A DNA stretch of 64,000 nt from Tepidamorphus gemmatus (lineage in GTDB: Bacteria > Pseudomonadota > Alphaproteobacteria > Rhizobiales > Tepidamorphaceae), in contig NZ_SMAK01000007.1 of NCBI RefSeq assembly GCF_004346195.1, positions 1 through 64,000 on the forward strand, read 5' to 3'. The notes beneath the pieces were generated by a model, which worked only from the letters and a program-made list of their open reading frames with translations, made no database searches and was not told the DNA's origin. Below, one piece after another: positions 42,419 to 48,880 of the stretch. Numbering within the stretch: position 1 is the stretch's first letter; every line of letters begins with the position of its first letter. A program made the position numbers and the translations under genes.

Positions 42419-43789
42419 TCACGCCCGCTCGAAGCCGCGCGCCACCTCCCAGTCGGTAACGCGGCGGTCGTACTCGCCCTGCTCCCATTCGGCGGTATGG
42501 ATGTAGTGCTCCATCACCTGATCGCCGAACGCTTCGTGCAGCATCCTCGAGCCCTTCATCAGCTCGATCGCCTCGCGCAGGGTCTTGGGGATCTCGCGCA
42601 GCGTCTCGCCGCGGTAGGCGTCGCCCTCGAAGGGCGGTTCCAGTTCGAGTTCGTTCTCGATCCCGGAGATGCCGGCGGCGAGGATCGCGGCGAAGGCGAG
42701 ATAGGGGTTCAGGTCGGCGCCGCCCATCCGGCATTCGATCCGCACCGCCTTGGTGTTCTCGCCGCACACCCGGAATCCGGCGGTGCGGTTGTCGCCGCTC
42801 CAGATCGCCTTGGTCGGGGCGAAGGTGCCGGCCTGGAAGCGCTTGTAGGAGTTGATGTAGGGGGCAAGAAACCAGGTGATCTCGCGCGAATGGGCGATCA
42901 GCCCGGCGACGTAGTGGCGCATCAGCTTCGACATGCCGCGCTCTGCCGTCGGATCGAAGAACAGCGGCGTCTGGCCCGTTGCGTCCCACAGCGAGGAATG
43001 GATGTGACAGCTCGATCCGGCGAGGTCGTAGCGCCACTTGGCCATGAAGGTGATCGACTTGCCGTGCTGGTCGGCGATCTCCTTGACCGCATTCTTCATG
43101 ACGACGTGGCGATCGGCCATGGTCAGCGCGTCGGCGTAGCGGACATTCAGTTCCTCCTGGCCGGGGCCCCATTCTCCCTTGGTGTTCTCGACCGGAATGC
43201 CAGCCGCCGTCAGACTGGTGCGGATCGCCTGCATGACGGGCTCGACGCGGGTGCACTGCAGGACGTTGTAGTCCTCGATGTAGTAGCCGGAGGTGGTGAG
43301 GTTCCGGTACCCCTTTTCGAAGGCGGCGCGATAGCTGTCGTCGAACAGATAGAACTCCAGTTCGGACGCGAAGAAGGCGGTCGCCTTGAGCCCCTCGAGC
43401 CGTTCGAGCTGGCGCTTGAGGATCGCGCGCGGGCTGTGCGCGATCGGTTCGTGATGGTGGTGGTCAACGAGATCGGACAGCACGAGTGCCGTCCGCGGCA
43501 GCCACGGCACCGGCATCAGTGTCGCCAGGTCGGGCTTCAGCACGAAGTCGCCGTAGCCCCGCGCCCAGTTGGCGACCCTGTAGCCGGGCACCGGCTCCAT
43601 CTCGATGTCATTGGCAAGCAGATAGTCGCAGGCATGCGTCTCCTCATGGGCGGAGGCGACGAAATGCTCGGCCTGGAAGCGCTTGCCGACGAGGCGGCCG
43701 ATCATGTCCGGGAAACAGACGATGACGGTGTCGATGTCGCCGGCCTTGACCGCCTTGGCGAGCGTTTCGAGGGTGAGCTTGGCAGCCAT
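42419..43789 (-). CDS. Glutamine synthetase family protein, gamma-glutamyl-amine ligase type
   Basis: ATP-dependent ligase joining the gamma-carboxyl of glutamate to an amine, 456 residues. Metal-site residues visible: Glu143 and Glu145 (SELEFY), Glu206 and Glu212/213 (KGEWGPGQEELNVRYAD), His262 and His264 (SSCHIHSSL). The adenylylation tyrosine loop of GlnA is not seen. The length and motif set fit PuuA/GlnA4/FluG-like enzymes rather than assimilatory glutamine synthetase. With the two dehydrogenases and an amidase-like hydrolase in one operon, it most likely glutamylates an imported amine or amino alcohol; the substrate is unknown. Confidence 0.88.
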   Translation of the reverse strand: MAAKLTLETLAKAVKAGDIDTVIVCFPDMIGRLVGKRFQAEHFVASAHEETHACDYLLANDIEMEPVPGYRVANWARGYGDFVLKPDLATLMPVPWLPRTALVLSDLVDHHHHEPIAHSPRAILKRQLERLEGLKATAFFASELEFYLFDDSYRAAFEKGYRNLTTSGYYIEDYNVLQCTRVEPVMQAIRTSLTAAGIPVENTKGEWGPGQEELNVRYADALTMADRHVVMKNAVKEIADQHGKSITFMAKWRYDLAGSSCHIHSSLWDATGQTPLFFDPTAERGMSKLMRHYVAGLIAHSREITWFLAPYINSYKRFQAGTFAPTKAIWSGDNRTAGFRVCGENTKAVRIECRMGGADLNPYLAFAAILAAGISGIENELELEPPFEGDAYRGETLREIPKTLREAIELMKGSRMLHEAFGDQVMEHYIHTAEWEQGEYDRRVTDWEVARGFERA

Positions 43790-43823
43790 GTGTGGTGTCC
43801 GTTGATTGCCGGCTGGTTCCGGA

Positions 43824-43851
43824 CGGGGGCCGGCCGCGCCGCCGGCCCCCG
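43824..43851 (-). other. 11-bp hairpin between DctP and glutamine synthetase genes
   Basis: CGGGGGCCGGC (43824-43834) and GCCGGCCCCCG (43841-43851) form a perfect stem with a 6-nt loop (CGCGCC). It lies 36 nt after the DctP stop in the 97-nt spacer. It is the strongest hairpin in the operon and may protect the 3' end of the transporter segment, or partly end transcription. Confidence 0.6.
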
Positions 43852-43886
43852 CAACTGTCTCGGCCGGGGCTGCGAGCCCCGCCCTC

Positions 43887-44951
43887 TCAGGCCTCGCGGT
43901 AGGGCGGACCGGCGTGGCGCATGGTGTCGTTGTACTTCCTCAGGATCTCGACGACGCGGGCGTTGCGCGGGCTCATCGCCGCGATCTCGTCCCAGAACGT
44001 CACCGCCGCCTCCTCGACCTGCTTCCACTCATCCTCCGGAATGGTGGTCAGCTCGAGCTTGGCACCGCGGACGCGCAGCTCCGCCTCACCGCCCCAGTAC
44101 CACCACTGGCGATAGTAGTGGGAGGAGTCCATGCACAGCTTGAACAGCTCCTTGAGGTGATCGGGAACGGCATTCCACCGCTCGGTATTGGCGAAATAGG
44201 ATCCGATCCAGGCGCCGGAGATGTTGTTGGTGAGGAAGTATTTGGTCACGTCCGCCCAGCCCACCGTATAGTCCTCGGTGATGCCGGACCAGGCGATGCC
44301 GTCGAGCTCGCCGGTCTGCACGGCGACCTCGACGTCCTCCCAGGGCAGTGTCACCGGCACGACGCCGAAGCGGGACAGGAACTTGCCGGCTGTCGGGAAC
44401 GTGAACACCCGCAGACCCTGGAGATCGGACAGCGAGCGCAGCGGCTTCACCGTCGCGAAGTGGCACGGATCCCAGGCGCCGGCGCTGAGCCAGGTGACGT
44501 TCTCGATCTCGCCATAGGCCTCTTCCCAGATCTCGCGCAGCCCGTACTGGTTGAACAGCACCGGCACGTCGAGCGAATAGCGCGTGGCGAAGGGGAAGTA
44601 GCCCCCGAACACCGAGATGTCGACCGGCGCGGCGATGGAGTCGTCGTCGCTCTGCACCGCGTCGATGGTGCCGCGCTGCATGGCGCGGAACAGCTCGCCT
44701 GTCGGCACCAGCTGGTCGGCGGTGTACAGCTCGATCACCATCTCGCCGTTGGCGACCTTGTTGAAGGCGTCGATCGACGGCTTGATCACGTGCTCGGCCA
44801 GCGCCGGGCCGGCATAGGTCTGCAGACGCCAGCGGATCGGCGACTGGCCGATCACGGCAGGCGCGGCGAGGGTCGTGGCGCCGGCGGTGGCGGTCGCGAC
44901 ACCCGCCGTCTTCAGGAACTGTCGCTTCGTGAGCTTCCTGGATTCGGTCAT
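43887..44951 (-). CDS. TRAP transporter substrate-binding protein (DctP type) of the glutamine-synthetase operon
   Basis: 354 residues. The signal has KRQFLKTAG (Tat-like with a Lys-Arg pair) then an Ala-rich segment. The mature start RWRLQTYAGPALAEHV and GLRVFTFPTAGKFLSRFG belong to the DctP/DctP-like group that includes proteins for alpha-keto acids, ectoine and similar compounds. A tryptophan-rich stretch (HYYRQWWYWGGEAE, around 285) is unusual and may shape an aromatic or cation-binding pocket. Encoded after DctM with a 105-nt spacer. Confidence 0.9.
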   Translation of the reverse strand: MTESRKLTKRQFLKTAGVATATAGATTLAAPAVIGQSPIRWRLQTYAGPALAEHVIKPSIDAFNKVANGEMVIELYTADQLVPTGELFRAMQRGTIDAVQSDDDSIAAPVDISVFGGYFPFATRYSLDVPVLFNQYGLREIWEEAYGEIENVTWLSAGAWDPCHFATVKPLRSLSDLQGLRVFTFPTAGKFLSRFGVVPVTLPWEDVEVAVQTGELDGIAWSGITEDYTVGWADVTKYFLTNNISGAWIGSYFANTERWNAVPDHLKELFKLCMDSSHYYRQWWYWGGEAELRVRGAKLELTTIPEDEWKQVEEAAVTFWDEIAAMSPRNARVVEILRKYNDTMRHAGPPYREA

Positions 44952-44985
44952 GCTGTTCGTCTCCCTTCTCGTCGGTTCAGTCTGC

Positions 44986-45007
44986 GCGGCGGCATCCCCC
45001 CCGCCGC
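44986..45007 (-). other. Hairpin between DctM and DctP genes
   Basis: GCGGCGG (44986-44992) pairs with CCGCCGC (45001-45007) around an 8-nt C-rich loop, in the 105-nt spacer. Same style as the other spacers of the operon. Confidence 0.35.
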
Positions 45008-45056
45008 AGTCGAAGTCCCCGCCGCGTCCGACACTCTCCTCCCGCGCCGGACGCAG

Positions 45057-46379
45057 CTACCGCCCGTAGACCATCTGCGGCAGCCACAGCGCGATCTGCG
45101 GGAATGCCATCACCATCGCCAATCCGCAGGTCATGACGATGACAAAGGGCAGGATCGAGCGGTAGATGTCGGCGAGCGTCACCTCCGGCGGAGCCATGGC
45201 GCGCATCAGGAACAGGTTGTAGCCGAAGGGCGGGGTCATGTAGGCGATCTGGCACGTGATCGTGTACAGGATGCCGTACCAGATCAGATCGAATTCGAGG
45301 GCTCGCACCAGCGGCACATAGAGCGGCGCGACGATCACCAGCATCGCGGTGTCGTCGAGGAACATCCCCATGAGCAGGTAGGAGATCTGCATCATGATGA
45401 TGATCTCCCATGGCCCGAGCCCGAGCCTGTCGATGAAGAACGCCTCGATCGCCTTGACCGCACCGAGTCCGTCGAAGACGGCGCCGAAGGTCAGCGCGGC
45501 AAGGATGATCCACATGAACATGCAGCTGACGCCGAGCGTCTTGCGCACCGTCTCGTGCAGCACACGGAACGTCAGCCGGCCCTTGATCAGCGCCGCCACC
45601 GTCGCCGACATGGCGCCGACGGCAGAGCTCTCGACCAGGCTGGTGATGCCCATCATGAACAGGCCCATCATCAGGAAGAAGATCATCAGCGGCAGGATGC
45701 CGGCCCTGAGCAGGCTGAGCTTGCGGGCGAGGCTCACCTGCCGCTCCTCCTTCGGCAGGACCGGCGCAAGCTGCGGCTGCAGGTAGCAGCGCACGAGGAT
45801 GTAGACGATGAACAGGCTCGCCATCATCAGGCCGGGCAGAACACCGGCGAGCCAGAGCTGGCCGATCGGCTGGCGGGCGATCATGCCATAGAGCACCAGC
45901 ACGACGGACGGCGGCACGAGGATACCGAGCGTCGAGCCGGCCTGGATGACGCCGGTCACCATGATCTTGTCGTAGCCGCGCCTGAGCAGTTCCGGCAGCG
46001 CGATGGTCGCGCCGATGGCAAGGCCGGCGACCGACAGCCCGTTCATCGCCGAGATCACCACCATGACGCCGATGGTGCCGATCGCAAGCCCGCCGCGGAC
46101 CGGACCGAACCAGACATGGAACATCTCGTAGAGGTCGTCGGCGATGCCGGATTCCGACAGCATGTACCCCATGAAGATGAACATCGGCAGCGTCAGCAGC
46201 GGATACCATTTCATCAGCTTCATGGATGCGCCGAAGGCGAGCTCGACGCCGCCATCGCCCCACAGCAGCAGCGCCGCGACAACGGCGACGAAGCCGATCG
46301 CGCCATAGACCCGCTGGCCGGTGATCAGCATCACCATCATCGAGGAGAACATCAGGATGGCGATGAGCTCATAGCTCAT
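45057..46379 (-). CDS. TRAP transporter large permease (DctM type) of the glutamine-synthetase operon
   Basis: 440 residues with about 12 membrane helices; MKWYPLLTLPMFIFMGYMLSE and GSTLGILVPPSVVLVLYG are the DctM signatures. A charged cytoplasmic loop (LPKEERQVSLARK, about 200) divides the halves. It overlaps the DctQ stop by 4 nt (ATGA, 46376-46379). Confidence 0.93.
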   Translation of the reverse strand: MSYELIAILMFSSMMVMLITGQRVYGAIGFVAVVAALLLWGDGGVELAFGASMKLMKWYPLLTLPMFIFMGYMLSESGIADDLYEMFHVWFGPVRGGLAIGTIGVMVVISAMNGLSVAGLAIGATIALPELLRRGYDKIMVTGVIQAGSTLGILVPPSVVLVLYGMIARQPIGQLWLAGVLPGLMMASLFIVYILVRCYLQPQLAPVLPKEERQVSLARKLSLLRAGILPLMIFFLMMGLFMMGITSLVESSAVGAMSATVAALIKGRLTFRVLHETVRKTLGVSCMFMWIILAALTFGAVFDGLGAVKAIEAFFIDRLGLGPWEIIIMMQISYLLMGMFLDDTAMLVIVAPLYVPLVRALEFDLIWYGILYTITCQIAYMTPPFGYNLFLMRAMAPPEVTLADIYRSILPFVIVMTCGLAMVMAFPQIALWLPQMVYGR

Positions 46380-46885
46380 GGAATGGGTCTCCCGATGGCC
46401 TCGGCGAGATTGCGGAAGAAGGCAGCGATGGCCTGCAGCAGCGTCAGCGTGATGCCGATGCACATGATGATCTTGATCGGCGCCATGTAGGGCGACCACG
46501 ACGAATAGCTGGTCTCGCCGTATCTGAGCGCGTACCCGGTCGAGGAGATGCCCCCGATCAGCAGTACCGCGAGGAAGAAGATCAGGAACGTAACGGTGAC
46601 CGAATCGACCACCGCCCTGGTGCGCGGCGACCAGCGGCTGTAAGCGAGGTCCATCCTCACATGGGAATCGATCTGCAGCGAATAGCCACCGCCGAGTATG
46701 TAGTAGGCCGCCATGGTGAACTGGGCCATTTCGAGCGTCCAGTTGGCAGGCAGCAGGAACGTCTTGGAGATCGACGAATAGAACAGGATCGCCATCATCG
46801 CGAAGACGAGATACATCGCGAACAGGCCGACATACCTGTTCACGCCATCGACAAGCCGGACATAGGCTGTGATCGCCTTCGGCAT
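46376..46885 (-). CDS. TRAP transporter small permease (DctQ type) of the glutamine-synthetase operon
   Basis: 169 residues, four helices. NWTLEMAQFTMAAYYILGGGYSLQIDSHVRMDL is replaced in DctQ families by a similar loop, with Asp-His-Val-Arg as the consensus; the sequence fits. ATG 46885 with GGGGAGCC upstream; an ATG at 46930 overlaps the hydrolase gene and is less likely. It starts 10 nt after the hydrolase stop, so the operon continues without interruption. Confidence 0.9.
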   Translation of the reverse strand: MPKAITAYVRLVDGVNRYVGLFAMYLVFAMMAILFYSSISKTFLLPANWTLEMAQFTMAAYYILGGGYSLQIDSHVRMDLAYSRWSPRTRAVVDSVTVTFLIFFLAVLLIGGISSTGYALRYGETSYSSWSPYMAPIKIIMCIGITLTLLQAIAAFFRNLAEAIGRPIP

Positions 46886-46895
46886 GGCTCCCCGC

Positions 46896-47699
46896 TCACC
46901 GTTCCCCGGCCGCAACGGCCGGCATGTCAAGATCGCGTCTGGCCGCCGACAGTGCCGCGGCCAGGCTGTTCGCCCAGCGCTCCTGATCGGGCGCCGTGGC
47001 GATCAGGTCATTGCGGATCTCGAGCATGACGCACGGCAGGCCGCGCGCCTCGCCGTGCCGTTCCAGCGTATGGTAGACGCCGTCCCAGGGTCCATAGGGT
47101 TCGTTGTCGCCGATGACGGTTTCCGGCTCGCCCCGATAGGTCGCAAACAGGCTGTCGGCGATCCGCCGGTCACGACCGTACAGGATACCGAGATGCCAGG
47201 GCCGCGGCCGGCCCCGATAGACAGGCGTGAAGGAATGTACCGCCACCAGCACGCTCTGCGCACCGGCCCGCGCCCGCTCGTCGAGAAGGGCGTCGATCGC
47301 CGCGTGATAGGGCTCGTAGATGCCGCTGATCCTGCGCGCGCGCAGATCAGCCGGCAGATCGGCATTGCCCGGGATCGACGTGTCCTCGCTGCGCACGGTC
47401 ACGGAATCCGGCGCGTCGATCGGCCGGTTGCAGTCGATCAGCAGGCGCGAGGCGTCGGGATAGAGAAGCGGGGCGCCGAGCAGTCGTGCCAGCATCCGCG
47501 CCACCGGCAGCGCCCCCGGATCCCAGGCGATGTGGCGGCGCATGTCCTCCTCGCCGAGGCCGGGCTCGCCGAAGCCCGCCGGCACCCGGTTGCTGGCATG
47601 ATCGCACAGGATGACGAAATCGCCGCCCGCAGGCGAGCCTTCGAGGCGAACGAGCGCGGTATCGCTGCCGACCCCCGCCGAACCGTTCGTCTCCCCCAT
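46896..47699 (-). CDS. N-formylglutamate amidohydrolase family hydrolase
   Basis: 267 residues, HutG/FGase family: a zinc peptidase-like fold with CDHASNRVP (residues 32-40) at the metal site, DPGALPVARMLA and ISGIYEPYHAAIDALLD, and VHSFTPVY. Family members cleave N-formylglutamate; here, beside a glutamate ligase, it may hydrolyse a gamma-glutamyl amide and release glutamate plus the acid product. First gene of the operon, with its own promoter-like sequence and divergent from the RpiR-type regulator. AAAGGG before ATG 47699. Confidence 0.87.
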   Translation of the reverse strand: MGETNGSAGVGSDTALVRLEGSPAGGDFVILCDHASNRVPAGFGEPGLGEEDMRRHIAWDPGALPVARMLARLLGAPLLYPDASRLLIDCNRPIDAPDSVTVRSEDTSIPGNADLPADLRARRISGIYEPYHAAIDALLDERARAGAQSVLVAVHSFTPVYRGRPRPWHLGILYGRDRRIADSLFATYRGEPETVIGDNEPYGPWDGVYHTLERHGEARGLPCVMLEIRNDLIATAPDQERWANSLAAALSAARRDLDMPAVAAGER

Positions 47700-47734
47700 G
47701 ATCGCCCTTTTCGTCGGAACCGGAATCCGGTCTG

Positions 47735-47750
47735 ATGCCTGATCAGGTAT
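47735..47750. promoter_or_regulatory. Near-perfect 16-bp palindrome at the operon promoter
   Basis: ATGCCTGATCAGGTAT (47735-47750), with one mismatched pair, covers the predicted transcription start of the glutamine-synthetase operon. A regulator bound there would block RNA polymerase. Confidence 0.5.
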
Positions 47751-47779
47751 TTTAGATACAGCCGCCTGGACGATGTCAA
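47751..47779 (-). promoter_or_regulatory. Sigma70-type promoter of the glutamine-synthetase operon
   Basis: On the minus strand, TTGACA (47774-47779) is followed after 17 bp by TCTAAA (47751-47756), a good -35/-10 pair about 50 nt upstream of the hydrolase start; TAAAAT at 47749-47754 is an alternative -10 with 19-bp spacing. Confidence 0.5.
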
Positions 47780-47782
47780 TTC

Positions 47783-47798
47783 TGAAACCACAATTTCA
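47783..47798. promoter_or_regulatory. Inverted repeat TGAAA-N6-TTTCA near the regulator
   Basis: TGAAA (47783-47787) and TTTCA (47794-47798) flank 6 bp, directly upstream of the -35 element. TGAAA/TTTCA-type repeats are commonly bound by RpiR-family proteins, and the RpiR gene lies 57 bp downstream. Confidence 0.4.
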
Positions 47799-47854
47799 TC
47801 ACCGCAGCAGACTGACGCCGCAGGCGGGGCGACAGCACGCCGAAGAGGAAGCGC

Positions 47855-48721
47855 ATGAGCGAGACGGGACTGACCATCGCCGAGCAGGTCCGCGAACGCC
47901 TGCAGGAGTTCACCGCCACCGAGCGCAAGGCGGCGCATGTGTTGCTGGCGACCTATCCGCTGGCGGGACTTGAGCCGGTCGCCGAATTCGCTGCCCGCGC
48001 CGGTGTCAGCGCGCCGACCATCCTGCGTTTCGTCGCCCGGATCGGCTTCCAGAGCTATCCCGATTTCCAGAAGCGGCTACGCGAGGAACTGGAGGCGCAG
48101 CTTCAGTCGCCGCTGATGAAGGCGAATTTCGACGGTGGCGCGAGCCCGGCAGCAGCCGGCGGCGAACGGCCGGTGGACCGGTTCCGCGATGCGGTCGCGA
48201 CCAATCTCATGCAGACTTTCGCCCATCTGCCGCCGGGCGAGTTCGAGGCGGTGGTCGAACTGATCGCCGATCCGAAGCGGAGGATCCACCTGATCGGCGG
48301 CCGCTTCACCGATCCGATCGCCCGCTACGCCGCCGCCCATCTGCGGATCGTCCGGCCGGGGGTCATCCATCTCGCCGGTCAGATCGAGAATCTGCGCGAC
48401 CAGATCCTCGACATGCGCCGCAACGACGTGCTGGTCGCCTTCGACATGCGCCGGTACCAGCCCGATATCGTCGCGCTGACCCGCCTTGCCTCCGGGCGCG
48501 GTGTCCGGGTCGTGCTGATCACCGACCAGTGGCTGTCGCCGATCGCGCGGGTCGCCGCCCATATCCTGTCGGCCCACATCGCGGTACCGTCGAACTGGGA
48601 CTCCAACGTCGCGCCGCTGGCGCTGGTCGAGGCGGTGCTGGCTGCTGTCACCGAACGGCTTTGGGCGAGCGCCAAGGACCGCATCGCCGAAATCGAACGC
48701 CTCAGGCCGGAGAGCAGCTGA
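47855..48721 (+). CDS. MurR/RpiR-family transcriptional regulator
   Basis: 288 residues. N-terminal RpiR-type helix-turn-helix (residues about 5-80: FTATERKAAHVLLA, FAARAGVSAPTILRFVARIGF, YPDFQKRLREEL), and a C-terminal SIS sugar-phosphate-type domain (about 125-260, HLIGGRFTDPIARYAAAHL). Divergent from the glutamine-synthetase operon, with palindromes between; it very probably controls that operon, with the inducer being the substrate or a phosphorylated or glutamylated intermediate. AGAGGAAG before ATG 47855. Confidence 0.9.
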   Translation: MSETGLTIAEQVRERLQEFTATERKAAHVLLATYPLAGLEPVAEFAARAGVSAPTILRFVARIGFQSYPDFQKRLREELEAQLQSPLMKANFDGGASPAAAGGERPVDRFRDAVATNLMQTFAHLPPGEFEAVVELIADPKRRIHLIGGRFTDPIARYAAAHLRIVRPGVIHLAGQIENLRDQILDMRRNDVLVAFDMRRYQPDIVALTRLASGRGVRVVLITDQWLSPIARVAAHILSAHIAVPSNWDSNVAPLALVEAVLAAVTERLWASAKDRIAEIERLRPESS

Positions 48722-48880
48722 GCGCGCTTCACCACCCCGTCATCCCACCTCCCCCCTATCCGCGCCTCTGCCGGCCGTCATCGCGCCACGGCAGTCCTGC
48801 TGACGTCCTGCCCGCCCGATCTTGGATCGACTGCGCCGTCCGGGATGGCCGAGGGAGCAGGAACGGCGGTCGGCCGACGC

